Numbered from the stretch's first letter, positions 33,157 through 42,070 are shown. The stretch: 64,000 nt of DNA from an uncultured Bacilli bacterium (GCA_910589375.1 CAJUTK010000001.1:248001-312000); one strand, 5' to 3'. Numbers and translations: made by a program. Notes: a model not told the origin generated them from the letters alone.

Positions 33157-33798
33157 ATGGATAAAGTATTTTCAAAAGTCTTTATGTGGTTATTCATTGG
33201 TTTAGCGCTTACATTTGGAGTAGCTTACACAGTTTCAACAAACGAAGCAATGGTTTATAATTTATTCGGTGATGGAAAATATCTATTTGTTTGGATTGCT
33301 GAATTATTAGTAGTTATTGTTCTTAGTCTTAGAATTAGAAAAATGAGTTCTATGACAGCAACTATATTATATTTGCTATATTCTGGTTTAACTGGATTAA
33401 CATTATCGTCTATTTTTATAATTTATGCAATAACATCTATTATTTGGGTATTTGCTATTACTGCTGGATTATTATTAATATTCGGACTTGTTGGATATTT
33501 TACAAATTTAGATTTAACTAAAATAGGAACATTCTTGATTATGGGATTACTTGGAGTACTACTTGCTTATTTAGTAAATGTATTTATTGGTAGCGAATCT
33601 TTAGATATGGGATTATCTGTTATTAGTATTATCATTTTCTTAGGATTTATTGCTTATGATATGCAAGTTATTAAAAGAAATATTTATACAATAGAAGATG
33701 AGAATAATAGAGCAATATATGGTGCTTTCCAATTATATCTTGATTTTATTAATATTTTCTTAGATCTTTTGAAATTATTTGGAAATAGTAGGGACTAG
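33157..33798 (+). CDS. Bax inhibitor-1 / YccA family membrane protein
   Basis: A 213-residue protein with seven predicted spans. Family marks are the opening Val-Phe-Met-Trp-Leu-Phe-Ile-Gly-Leu-Ala, Tyr-Ser-Gly-Leu-Thr-Gly-Leu-Thr near residue 76, the Ile-Ala-Tyr-Asp-Met-Gln loop near residue 165 with the conserved Asp, and Leu-Asp-Phe-Ile-Asn-Ile-Phe near the C-terminus. Bacterial members such as YetJ act as pH-sensitive calcium leak channels. GAGGTGA precedes the ATG. Confidence 0.88.
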   Translation: MDKVFSKVFMWLFIGLALTFGVAYTVSTNEAMVYNLFGDGKYLFVWIAELLVVIVLSLRIRKMSSMTATILYLLYSGLTGLTLSSIFIIYAITSIIWVFAITAGLLLIFGLVGYFTNLDLTKIGTFLIMGLLGVLLAYLVNVFIGSESLDMGLSVISIIIFLGFIAYDMQVIKRNIYTIEDENNRAIYGAFQLYLDFINIFLDLLKLFGNSRD

Positions 33799-33817
33799 AT
33801 GGATATCTAGTCTTTTT
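33793..33817 (+). terminator. Rho-independent terminator
   Basis: An 8-bp stem (33793-33800 with 33805-33812) and T run; the BI-1 stop codon lies inside the stem. Confidence 0.85.
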
Positions 33818-33845
33818 ATGATATACTACTAGTAGGTGATTATAG

Positions 33846-35855
33846 ATGTTGGCTGGAAAGCAATTGGAAATTAGAAGTGCTTTAGAAAAGGAAATTGGTG
33901 GAAGTCTTTTGGTTCTTAAACCAATTTTAGGAAGTGTATCTTTAGAGGAGTTATATGACTTTATGACTGAAAATTTTCCAAATATTATGGATAAATATAG
34001 TTTAACTTCTAATATGCTACGGGAGTTACTTTTTGATGTTTTTTCTGATACCTTATATAGCTTTGAGGAAATTGAAAAATTGAAAAGTGATGTTTTAAAA
34101 GGAAAAAATAATACTTTAGTTATGAATACTCAATTGTTTCAGTATTTTGAAGAAAATGATATTTCTATAGAAACTTTATCAACAGCTTTTTCTAGGAAAT
34201 TAACTTCTTTAGAATATACTGTATTGGTTCATTGGATTTCTAAAAAATCTTTAGCACTTAATACGCTAGATCCTGATTTTTTTAAAGAAGAATATATTCA
34301 ATTATTTGGTTCATCTTATGAGAGGTTAGCAAGCTATATTTCTACACAAAGGAATGTTTTAAAAATATTACAAGATGATAAAAAATATTCTTTTTATCAA
34401 AGAATAAACTCTTATTATGGAAAGATGAGTGCTTCCGATATTGAAAGAATCTGTATTCAGATAGAGGAAATGGATATTTCACTAATAGAAATTTTTGATA
34501 ATGCTCCTAAACAAATAGAGATGAATAGATTAGCTGCCTTCTTTTTAGTTCATCCACCAATTTTTCCTATTCAAACTGTAGATGATTTAGTGGGCTATGA
34601 ACACAAAGTAAATAGCGGTTTAGAAGAAGCTATCAATCATGTAACCAATGTCGATGTTTTAAAACAATCTATATTGCAGAGAATTTTTGGAATGGATTTA
34701 AAGGAAGCGATTCTTTTTAATAGAAGATATGGCTTAGATATTGAAGATTTAGCTCAACAGGAACCTTTAAATAGTGATTATGTAGCGATTATGATAATGA
34801 TTCAAAAAATAGTAAATAGTAACAATTTAGAGGAATTGCAAACATACTATGGAAATGTTAAAGAACCACAGACTTTTCATCCTATGGATGTTAGACTAAA
34901 TATAGATAGAAAACTCTCTTCTGCCTTTAATGAAAATTTATTACGTACAATTAATAATTCGTCTCCTCAAAAACAAGTGATTGAAGATAATGAAAAAGAT
35001 GGTTATCGTATCGTTAAGATTAGTGGAAAGTATCAAAAAATGGTTAGTTGTATAGATGCTTTTGGAGACTCTTTAGATTCTACTAAAACGATGTCTTTAG
35101 GAGAAAAGTTACATGGAGATTTAAGTAAAGCAAATCATGCTCGTTGTTATTCTTTAATGAGTTCTACTAACCCAGGAATTCATCACTCTGGATATAATGC
35201 TAATGCGGTGATTATTACGATTGATAATTTTTCTCCAGAAGCAATACTTGCATCTTCCAATAAAGATATTGGTTCTTCTTCCACATCAAACATATCTAGT
35301 TATTACGAAGATTTTCTTTTTTATACTACGGGTAATAAGTTTACAGATACTATTCGTGACCATTATTCTGAGTTCGCAATAGAAAATGAAAAGAATTCTT
35401 CAGAGACAATGGTTTCTACTTTGCTATGCATGGATGCTGTAAATGATAACACATTAAATGCAGCCAAAGATTTATCAAAACATTATCATAGAAAAATCGA
35501 TATTGAAGTAATTGATACAAGAGATTTAATTAAATCACACATGGATTATATTGCATCTGAGTATCAGAAATTTCAAGATACATTAGATGTGCAGCATTTA
35601 ATTAATTATATAAGACAGATATTAAATACATACAGTGCTTTTTCTAAAGTAGAAAAGTTTTCTGATTTTTTTGAATATGAATTTTCAATGCCATCTTTTT
35701 GCCAAAATATTCAACAATGTGTTTCTGCTATAGAAGGTAATCCAGATGCTATAGCAAGATTACAGTCTTATTTTCAAAGAGAAAAAAAAGTTTCTTCGCT
35801 TATTGATTTGCTATTACCTATGCAAGATGAAAATATTTATGCAGCAAAAAAATAA
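33846..35855 (+). CDS. Large orphan cytoplasmic protein of unknown function
   Basis: 669 residues, no signal peptide or membrane span. Residues about 1-370 are predicted helical. A distinct mixed-fold part covers about 380-560 and contains a Tyr-Ser-Leu-Met-Ser-Ser-Thr-Asn segment, an Asn-Ala-Asn-Ala-Val-Ile-Ile-Thr strand and Ser-Pro-Glu-Ala-Ile-Leu followed by a Lys-Asp-Ile-Gly. This pattern (polar helix, Ser-rich strand, hydrophobic strand, Pro-Glu-x-Ile-Leu, Asp-Ile) looks like a compact domain rather than random sequence, but I cannot name it. GGTGATT lies upstream of the ATG. Flanked by terminators and promoters, it is probably monocistronic. Confidence 0.65.
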   Translation: MLAGKQLEIRSALEKEIGGSLLVLKPILGSVSLEELYDFMTENFPNIMDKYSLTSNMLRELLFDVFSDTLYSFEEIEKLKSDVLKGKNNTLVMNTQLFQYFEENDISIETLSTAFSRKLTSLEYTVLVHWISKKSLALNTLDPDFFKEEYIQLFGSSYERLASYISTQRNVLKILQDDKKYSFYQRINSYYGKMSASDIERICIQIEEMDISLIEIFDNAPKQIEMNRLAAFFLVHPPIFPIQTVDDLVGYEHKVNSGLEEAINHVTNVDVLKQSILQRIFGMDLKEAILFNRRYGLDIEDLAQQEPLNSDYVAIMIMIQKIVNSNNLEELQTYYGNVKEPQTFHPMDVRLNIDRKLSSAFNENLLRTINNSSPQKQVIEDNEKDGYRIVKISGKYQKMVSCIDAFGDSLDSTKTMSLGEKLHGDLSKANHARCYSLMSSTNPGIHHSGYNANAVIITIDNFSPEAILASSNKDIGSSSTSNISSYYEDFLFYTTGNKFTDTIRDHYSEFAIENEKNSSETMVSTLLCMDAVNDNTLNAAKDLSKHYHRKIDIEVIDTRDLIKSHMDYIASEYQKFQDTLDVQHLINYIRQILNTYSAFSKVEKFSDFFEYEFSMPSFCQNIQQCVSAIEGNPDAIARLQSYFQREKKVSSLIDLLLPMQDENIYAAKK

Positions 35856-35862
35856 AATTTAG

Positions 35863-35891
35863 TTGCATTTGTCTTCAATATCTGTTACAAT
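35863..35891 (+). promoter_or_regulatory. Promoter of rpmE
   Basis: TTGCAT (35863-35868), exactly 17 bp, TACAAT (35886-35891), in the gap upstream of rpmE. Confidence 0.65.
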
Positions 35892-35911
35892 ATGGGAGTA
35901 TTAAATTTACT

Positions 35912-35930
35912 ATGACTGAATTTTAGTCAT
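35912..35930 (+). promoter_or_regulatory. 5' UTR hairpin upstream of rpmE (possible L31 leader)
   Basis: A 6-bp stem ATGACT/AGTCAT with a 7-nt loop lies between the promoter and the rpmE ribosome-binding site, ending 22 nt before the start codon. Structured leaders binding L31 are known upstream of rpmE in several phyla, so this is a candidate autoregulatory site (inference). Confidence 0.35.
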
Positions 35931-35951
35931 GGCGGAAGGAGCGTAAGAAAC

Positions 35952-36164
35952 ATGAAAAAAGATATTCATCCAAAATACGTTGAAACAAAAGTAACTTGTT
36001 CTTGTGGAAATACTTTTACAGTTATGTCTAATAAAGAAGAGTTACACATAGAAGTATGCGACAAATGTCATCCTTTCTTTAGTGGAAGTAAGGAACTTGG
36101 AGCTTCAAAAGCTGGTCGTGTAGAAAAGTTCAACCGTAAATATGGTTTAACAAATGAAAAATAA
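35952..36164 (+). CDS. rpmE: 50S ribosomal protein L31, zinc-binding form
   Basis: bL31 of 70 residues. Keeps the C+ zinc ligands: Cys-Ser-Cys near residues 16-18 and Cys-Asp-Lys-Cys-His near 36-40, followed by Pro-Phe-Phe-Ser-Gly. The zinc form is made when metal is sufficient; a zinc-free paralogue is not in this window. The AAGGAGCG site precedes the start. Confidence 0.96.
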   Translation: MKKDIHPKYVETKVTCSCGNTFTVMSNKEELHIEVCDKCHPFFSGSKELGASKAGRVEKFNRKYGLTNEK

Positions 36165-36170
36165 AAATGA

Positions 36171-36198
36171 AAACTGCTAAATGTTGGCAGTTTTTTTG
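36171..36198 (+). terminator. Rho-independent terminator after rpmE
   Basis: A 7-bp stem (36171-36177 with 36187-36193) and a run of T. Confidence 0.8.
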
Positions 36199-36241
36199 TT
36201 ATAAAACAGTATTTTAAGTACATATTAAAAATGGTGATTGT

Positions 36242-36958
36242 ATGGAATTTACAAATTTTTATGCAGTTTTATTTCGTGCTCTTATTTCTTTAGCTACTTT
36301 ATTTATAGTGACAAAAATAATTGGAAAAAAGCAAGTTTCTGAACTTAGTATATTTGATTATGTAATTGGTATATCAATTGGAAATTTTGCTGCTGAAATG
36401 ACTATTAATATGGATTCTCCAGAAGTAGATGGAATTATTGCAGTTTTAATTTTTGGAGCTATTGCTTATATGGTATCTTTCTTAACATTGCATAGTATTG
36501 GATTAAGACGTTTTTTTATAGGGACTCCCACTATGATTATTCAAGATGGAAAATTACTTAGAAATAATATGAAGAAAGCAAGATTAGATATGAATGACCT
36601 ATTAGAAGAAGCTAGAATTAAAGGATATTTTGATTTATCTCAAATTCAATTTGGAATATTAGAGGCTAATGGCGAAATGAGTTTCTTGCCATTTGCAGAG
36701 TATCAGCCCATAACTCCTAAAATTATGAATCAAAAAGTTTCTAAAAACTGTTTAACTGGTAATGTTATTATTGATGGCAGTATTATGAAAAATAATTTAG
36801 AGAAATTAGGAAAAAGTAAAGAATGGTTAGAAAAACAGCTACATGATAAAGGGATTAAAAATAAAAAGGAAATTTTATTAGCTACATTAGATCAGACAGA
36901 TAAATTGATTATTTATAGAGATAATGAAGATGTAATTCCGTTAGATATTTTAGAATAG
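36242..36958 (+). CDS. DUF421 (YetF/YcaP) membrane protein
   Basis: A 238-residue protein with about three N-terminal spans (to residue about 85), then a cytoplasmic domain. The DUF421 signature Lys-Ile-Ile-Gly-Lys-Lys-Gln-Val-Ser-Glu-Leu-Ser-Ile-Phe-Asp-Tyr spans residues 25-40, followed by Gly-Ile-Ser-Ile-Gly-Asn-Phe-Ala. The later Leu-Leu-Glu-Glu-Ala-Arg-Ile-Lys-Gly block is also typical. Related YetF proteins occur in endospore formers, and some affect spore or stress properties; molecular function is unknown. GGTGATTGT precedes the ATG. Confidence 0.88.
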   Translation: MEFTNFYAVLFRALISLATLFIVTKIIGKKQVSELSIFDYVIGISIGNFAAEMTINMDSPEVDGIIAVLIFGAIAYMVSFLTLHSIGLRRFFIGTPTMIIQDGKLLRNNMKKARLDMNDLLEEARIKGYFDLSQIQFGILEANGEMSFLPFAEYQPITPKIMNQKVSKNCLTGNVIIDGSIMKNNLEKLGKSKEWLEKQLHDKGIKNKKEILLATLDQTDKLIIYRDNEDVIPLDILE

Positions 36959-37004
36959 ACAAATATAGGTAATTTTGTTATAATCAACGTAAGAGAGTGA
37001 TAAA

Positions 37005-37661
37005 ATGAAAGATCCCATTACTTTGTTATTAACAATTGCAACTATTATTATTCCTGTATTTGCAACTATTTATACGGGGTATATTCGAATTAAAAATGAA
37101 AATAAAGAAGAGCATAAACCATATCTTTCTTTAGGTCAAATAGAGGCCTTAAAACAAATAGATCGATTTTCTTATTTCTTTATTATATTTGGAAAATCTT
37201 ATGAACAAATTCCTAAAAAGGATATCGTATTAAAAAGTAGAACAGAACCAACTATCAATCTTTCTTTAACTATTAAAAATATTGGTTATGGAGTAGCTAG
37301 TAATATCAAGTTTTATGATTTAAAGACTTCTAAGACAATTTTAGGGGTTCAAGAAAGATCAGAGGAGCTTAATCAGAAAAAGTTTACTACTTTTGATATT
37401 TCGAAAGATACAAAAAAAAGAGTACAAGTTTGTATATTGCCAAGTATTGAAAAAGATATGTTGCAAAATGAAGAACACTGTATATTATGTGTTTATCAGG
37501 ATTTAAATGAGAATATCTATGACTTTATTATAGGTATTGATATGAAAAAGGGTGGAACTTTTGATTTCTTTGCTTATCAAAGAAGTAGCCATAGCTATCA
37601 AAAACTCGTATCTGTTTATAGAGATAATTATAAAAGTATTATGAGAAAGTATAAAAAATAA
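37005..37661 (+). CDS. Membrane-anchored hypothetical protein
   Basis: 218 residues. One N-terminal hydrophobic helix (about residues 4-28) precedes a domain rich in beta-strand, including Thr-Ile-Asn-Leu-Ser-Leu-Thr-Ile-Lys-Asn-Ile-Gly-Tyr-Gly near residues 85-98, a pattern seen in small immunoglobulin-like or CARDB-like domains. The charged stretch just after the helix suggests the domain may face the cytoplasm. Family not recognised. GAGTGAT precedes the ATG. Confidence 0.65.
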   Translation: MKDPITLLLTIATIIIPVFATIYTGYIRIKNENKEEHKPYLSLGQIEALKQIDRFSYFFIIFGKSYEQIPKKDIVLKSRTEPTINLSLTIKNIGYGVASNIKFYDLKTSKTILGVQERSEELNQKKFTTFDISKDTKKRVQVCILPSIEKDMLQNEEHCILCVYQDLNENIYDFIIGIDMKKGGTFDFFAYQRSSHSYQKLVSVYRDNYKSIMRKYKK

Positions 37662-37682
37662 CCAGAATAACTGGTTTTTTTT
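37660..37682 (+). terminator. Rho-independent terminator
   Basis: A 6-bp stem AACCAG/CTGGTT with a 5-nt loop and eight-T tail. Confidence 0.8.
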
Positions 37683-37756
37683 AATAAAATAAAATCTTTA
37701 CATTGTAAAATTTTAGTGATATAATCCATAAAGTGTGAAAAAAGGAGTTTTTAGGT

Positions 37757-39565
37757 ATGAAAAAGAGAAATATAGCAATTATAGCCCATGTAGACCATGG
37801 TAAGACAACTCTTGTAGATAAGTTATTACAATCATCTGGAACATTTAGAGAGAACGAATCTGTTCAAGAAAGAGCAATGGATTCTAATGATATTGAAAGA
37901 GAACGTGGAATTACGATTTTAGCGAAAACTACTGCTATTAATTATAAGGATTACCGTATTAATATATTAGATACCCCAGGACATGCTGATTTTGGTGGCG
38001 AGGTAGAACGTATTATGAACATGGTAGACGGAGTACTACTTGTTGTAGATGCATATGAAGGAACAATGCCACAGACTAGATTCGTTTTAAAAAAAGCAAT
38101 GGAAGCAGGAGTAAAGCCAATTGTAGTTGTAAATAAGATAGATAAAGAATCGGCTCGTCCTAAAGAAGTAGTAGATGAAGTAATGGATTTATTTATTGAT
38201 TTAGGAGCAGATATTGAAGATTTAGATTTTCCAATTGCTTATTGCTCTGCTATTAATGGTACTTCTTCTTTAAGTCCAGACCTTTCTACACAGGAAGATG
38301 GTATGCAAAAAATATTAGATTTAATTATTGAACATATTCCAGAACCTAATGTAGATGTTGAAGGTTCTTTACAATTCCAACCTGCTTTATTAGATTATAA
38401 TGATTTTGTTGGAAGAATTGGTATCGGTAGAGTAAAAAGAGGAACGGTTAAAGTAAATGAAATGGTTAGTTGTGTTAGAATAGATGGTTCTATCAAACAG
38501 TTTAGGGTTGCTAAAATCTATGGATTTATCGGTTTAAAAAGAATAGAAGTAGAAAGCGCAGAGGCAGGAGATATCGTTGCTATAGCAGGTTTACCTGATA
38601 TTTCTGTTGGAGAGACTATTTGTAATGTAGGTGAGGAAGATGCATTACCAGTCCTTCATATCGATGAACCTACTTTACAAATGACATTTGGTGTTAATAC
38701 TAGTCCATTCTGTGGACGTGAAGGAAAAATTGTAACAGCACGTAAAATTGAAGAACGTTTAATGAAGGAAACAGAAAGAGACGTATCTTTAAAAGTTGTT
38801 CAAAATGATTCAGAATCTTATATCGTATCAGGAAGAGGAGAATTACATTTATCTATTTTAATTGAAAATATGCGTCGTGAAGGATTTGAACTTCAAGTAT
38901 CAAAACCACAAATCATCAAAAAAGAAATAGATGGTGTTACTTGTGAACCATATGAGGATGTACAAATAGATGTTCCAGAAGAATATGTTGGTTCTGTTAT
39001 TGAGGCTTTAGGTAACCGTGAAGGTATCATGGAAAACATGGAGTCTAAAGAAAACCAAGTAAAATTAAGATATACAGTTCCAACACGTGGACTTATCGGT
39101 TTTATGACAGAATTCATGACTATGACAAAGGGCTATGGTATTATGAACCATACCTACAAAGAATATAGAAAACAAGCAGGAGCAACTATTGGGTACCGTA
39201 AATGTGGCGTACTTGTTTCTATGGAAAATGGTAAATCAACAGCTTACGCTTTAGGTGGATTAGAAGACCGTGGTGTCATGTTTATAGAACCAGGTGTAGA
39301 TGTTTATGAAGGTATGATTGTTGGAGAAAACAATCATGATAATGATTTAGCGGTTAATGTAGTAAAGGGTAAAAATTTAACGAATACTCGTAGCTCTAGT
39401 AAGGATCATACTGTTGTATTAAAAAGACCAAAGCAGATGAGTTTAGAGGAGTGCTTAGATTACATTAATGATGATGAATTAGTAGAGGTAACTCCAGTAA
39501 GTTTTCGTATGCGTAAACAAATATTAAATACAAATGAAAGAAAGAAAATGGATAGTAGAAAATAG
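37757..39565 (+). CDS. typA: Translational GTPase TypA (BipA)
   Basis: Ribosome-associated GTPase for 50S assembly and stress or low-temperature growth. 602 residues. G motifs are clear: Ala-His-Val-Asp-His-Gly-Lys-Thr-Thr at residues 10-18, Asp-Thr-Pro-Gly-His-Ala-Asp-Phe near 73, and Asn-Lys-Ile-Asp near 127. The EF-G-like domains and the TypA-specific C-terminal domain (Gly-Leu-Glu-Asp-Arg-Gly region) are complete. A GGAG site precedes the ATG. Confidence 0.96.
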   Translation: MKKRNIAIIAHVDHGKTTLVDKLLQSSGTFRENESVQERAMDSNDIERERGITILAKTTAINYKDYRINILDTPGHADFGGEVERIMNMVDGVLLVVDAYEGTMPQTRFVLKKAMEAGVKPIVVVNKIDKESARPKEVVDEVMDLFIDLGADIEDLDFPIAYCSAINGTSSLSPDLSTQEDGMQKILDLIIEHIPEPNVDVEGSLQFQPALLDYNDFVGRIGIGRVKRGTVKVNEMVSCVRIDGSIKQFRVAKIYGFIGLKRIEVESAEAGDIVAIAGLPDISVGETICNVGEEDALPVLHIDEPTLQMTFGVNTSPFCGREGKIVTARKIEERLMKETERDVSLKVVQNDSESYIVSGRGELHLSILIENMRREGFELQVSKPQIIKKEIDGVTCEPYEDVQIDVPEEYVGSVIEALGNREGIMENMESKENQVKLRYTVPTRGLIGFMTEFMTMTKGYGIMNHTYKEYRKQAGATIGYRKCGVLVSMENGKSTAYALGGLEDRGVMFIEPGVDVYEGMIVGENNHDNDLAVNVVKGKNLTNTRSSSKDHTVVLKRPKQMSLEECLDYINDDELVEVTPVSFRMRKQILNTNERKKMDSRK

Positions 39566-39583
39566 ATTTTACTATCTTTTTTT
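39551..39583 (+). terminator. Rho-independent terminator after typA
   Basis: A 7-bp stem (39551-39557 with 39570-39576), an inner A3/T3 extension, and seven T. Confidence 0.85.
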
Positions 39584-39609
39584 ATAAATTTGTCAAAAAG
39601 GGTTGTAAT

Positions 39610-39637
39610 TTGTCAAAAAGTGTGTTATATTTACATT
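39610..39637 (+). promoter_or_regulatory. Promoter of the candidate ncRNA
   Basis: TTGTCA (39610-39615), 16 bp, TACATT (39632-39637). It lies downstream of the typA terminator and upstream of a 350-nt stretch with no coding potential. Confidence 0.45.
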
Positions 39638-39772
39638 ACTTAATAGGATAGAGCGATTAACAATATCTTATTGATGAAAGGATTAGTTTTTTCTTAGAAA
39701 TTACTTTTTTGGAAGTCAGTAAGATGTTGTTTCTTATATGTATTACGATAATAATGCATAGCTCCTTATTGG

Positions 39773-39852
39773 TATATTAAAATATTGAAATAATATATAT
39801 AAATATCATTAGATATATTAAAATATTATGTAAATATATATAGATATCAATT
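39773..39852 (+). repeat. AT-rich tandem direct repeat (about 40 bp x 2)
   Basis: Two imperfect copies starting TATATTAAAATATT (39773 and 39814), each running into an ATATATATA-type stretch and an ATATCA end. The pair is bracketed by GGTAT (39771-39775) and ATACC (39860-39864), which could pair. It lies inside the candidate ncRNA interval. Confidence 0.6.
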
Positions 39853-39964
39853 CGTAGGAATACCCTTAAAAAGGACTTATTATCTATTAAGTATATAGCT
39901 ATATGAAGAGAGAAACTTCTGATAAGCAATTTTTACAAGACTAAGTAGAAATTGATTCCAAACT

Positions 39965-39995
39965 AAAAATAACGTCCAGTCAACGTTATTTTTTT
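39965..39995 (+). terminator. Rho-independent terminator of the candidate ncRNA
   Basis: A 10-bp stem (39965-39974 with 39984-39993) and T run, about 77 nt before the next start codon. Confidence 0.85.
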
Positions 39996-40071
39996 GTGTT
40001 CTTTAGAAACTTTACTTTTTTTTACTGATATATTATAATAATCATTCGTAATTGAAAAAAGAGGTTATTTT

Positions 40072-42051
40072 ATGGAGATATTGAGTCGTATACAAATTAG
40101 TAATCAAATGCTATCAGAATTATATGATATTTATAAAGATTTAAGTGATCAAGAATTAAGCAGTTCTTTTTATGCTTTTTTGGTTGATGTTGATGGAAAA
40201 GATAGTATGACACAAAAGGCTTGTTTTCAATATGGTGTAAAACCTAAAGAATTAAGAATACGAAAAAATGATATGATATTAGAGGTTATTACGAATGCTT
40301 ATGGATTTTTTCGTTACGTATCTACTTTTAGTGAATTATCTTCTTTAGAAAAAGAAATATTAGATGACTTAGATCATTTACCTTATTCTATAGCAGATAT
40401 ATTAGCGTATTTTAAAAATCCTGCTAATCAAGAAAAGGTGAAATTATTACTTACAAATTATTTTGTTTATATGACACAAGATGATGAATTTATAGAGGAT
40501 TGCGAGTCTTACTTATATAATGAACCGACTGAGTTTTACGAAAGAGTTACCTCTCTTATTAAATACGTTGAAGTAATGGATATGCTTGCCATTATTTATG
40601 AAGAAGTTATGCAAAAGTATGAATCAGGGGAAGTGGACGAATATGAATTATTTTCTGATTCAGAAGAAGATGAGGTTGAAGAAACTTACGAAGAAGATGA
40701 ATATTCTAGTGGTGGTGTTTTAGAATTAGATGGCGAAAATGTAGATGAGTTAGAAGATGAAGATTCGTATGAAAATATGATTCAAATGCAGAGATTTAAA
40801 AAAGAACAAGAAGATGTATTTAACAATATCGCGAACTTGTTAGAAGATTATTATCAAGACAAATTTGCATTAGATGATTTTGTTGGTTATTTTATGAGTT
40901 TTGTTTATGCGTTTCTGTTAAAAGTACAACGAGAGCAACCTATGACATTAGAAGATGAAGAAATGCTTAAGATACTAAGTAGGAAAGAATTGTCTTTTGA
41001 ATATGCAGTAGAAATGTTTTATTCTTCTAAAGAATACGTTTTTAATAGTGTTGATTTATTTGTACAGGAATATTATGCTTGTGGTGGAGATATTTTTTCA
41101 GTACGAGAGAATTTTAATGGAAGAGCAGATAATCAAAGATTTAATATATTAGATCCTTATTATATTGGTCCAGAGGCAAATTATAATGTTATTTATATTG
41201 GAAGTCCAATTGCTTCTTCGTTTACACAAATGTTATTAGATATCAAGAAAAAAAATCCAGATGACTATGTTGGTGAAATCTATCAGTTATTATGTGATTC
41301 AACTTATGATACTTCTCTTTTTTTAGAATATGGATTTGATCAAAAGAACATAGAACAGTATAAAATTTTACTTATGCGTTTTTTAGCACGTAAATATGTA
41401 GAATTAGTAAGCTTTAATCCCATTTCTTCTTTTTCTTTAGATGAACTATTTATCTATCAGGGATTAATGCATATTGATGTTACTAATAGTAATATGAAAT
41501 CCTTATTTTTAAAAGGATATTATCTAATGGTACCAGCGTTTTATGAAATGATGGAAAAGGGCCCTTCTCATGAAAAGTGCATTGTTAGAAAATTACGCGC
41601 TAATAATTTACTGGCAAATGTTGCTCGCATAGATTCATCTTGCATAACAGACGAAAATTATAGAAAGGCATTGCAAGAAAGTGAATTTTATTCTATTTTA
41701 GAGCAAAATGGTGAAAAGACTACTGTCGCTTATTTAAAACATTTATTTAAAACTGAGCCAGGACAGGTTATGGAATATTTAAAGGAATTATTGCTAGCTA
41801 ATTACTATTATGCAAAAGAAGAGAATTTAGAAGATGCCATTGCTCTTACAATATTAAAATTAATAGAAGGAGATTCTAATATTGGAGAATATTTTTATAT
41901 GCTTCTTCAAAATGATGCTTTATTAGAGGAATTATTAAGTAGATATTTAGCACAGGAGACTAAGACAAAGTATCCTTTAAGCTATCAAGAAAAATTAGAA
42001 CAATCACCAAAGATTAAACAGAAGTTATATCCCGATAATATATATGGATAG
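40072..42051 (+). CDS. Large acidic orphan protein of unknown function
   Basis: 659 residues, soluble and strongly helical, with many Tyr, Phe, Leu and acidic residues. Residues about 200-235 are an acidic low-complexity linker (Ser-Asp-Ser-Glu-Glu-Asp-Glu type) that separates an N-terminal helical half from a C-terminal one. Acidic linkers and helical repeats of this kind suggest a scaffold or a DNA or protein mimic, but nothing in the sequence shows function. It has a GAGG site before the ATG and TATTATAATA upstream, and ends at a terminator before parA. Together with the 892- and 669-residue orphans it forms a set of large unrecognised cytoplasmic proteins. Confidence 0.65.
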   Translation: MEILSRIQISNQMLSELYDIYKDLSDQELSSSFYAFLVDVDGKDSMTQKACFQYGVKPKELRIRKNDMILEVITNAYGFFRYVSTFSELSSLEKEILDDLDHLPYSIADILAYFKNPANQEKVKLLLTNYFVYMTQDDEFIEDCESYLYNEPTEFYERVTSLIKYVEVMDMLAIIYEEVMQKYESGEVDEYELFSDSEEDEVEETYEEDEYSSGGVLELDGENVDELEDEDSYENMIQMQRFKKEQEDVFNNIANLLEDYYQDKFALDDFVGYFMSFVYAFLLKVQREQPMTLEDEEMLKILSRKELSFEYAVEMFYSSKEYVFNSVDLFVQEYYACGGDIFSVRENFNGRADNQRFNILDPYYIGPEANYNVIYIGSPIASSFTQMLLDIKKKNPDDYVGEIYQLLCDSTYDTSLFLEYGFDQKNIEQYKILLMRFLARKYVELVSFNPISSFSLDELFIYQGLMHIDVTNSNMKSLFLKGYYLMVPAFYEMMEKGPSHEKCIVRKLRANNLLANVARIDSSCITDENYRKALQESEFYSILEQNGEKTTVAYLKHLFKTEPGQVMEYLKELLLANYYYAKEENLEDAIALTILKLIEGDSNIGEYFYMLLQNDALLEELLSRYLAQETKTKYPLSYQEKLEQSPKIKQKLYPDNIYG

Positions 42052-42070
42052 GATAGTCTATTTCTGGAGT

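Larger units (their letters stand above)
39644..39995 (+). ncRNA. Candidate structured RNA, 5' part 6S-like
   Basis: This gene-free interval lies between a promoter and a strong terminator and is dense in base pairing. The 5' part (39640-39772) folds as a rod. The closing stem is 39642-39654 with 39761-39770. An open bubble follows whose 3' side holds an 8-bp hairpin (39738-39745 with 39752-39759). Then comes a 14-bp stem with two G-U pairs (39661-39674 with 39716-39729). A rod with a central bubble and a small 3'-side hairpin is the shape of 6S RNA. Further on are an AT-rich direct repeat and a 10-bp stem (39927-39936 with 39945-39954). RNase P RNA and tmRNA signatures are absent. It could instead be a long leader of the next gene. 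Identity is inference. Confidence 0.45.

Noticed and set aside
39644..39995. RNase P RNA or tmRNA in the gap after typA
   Set aside because: The GAGGAAAGTCC-type RNase P core and the Ala-Leu-Ala-Ala tag codons of tmRNA are absent.
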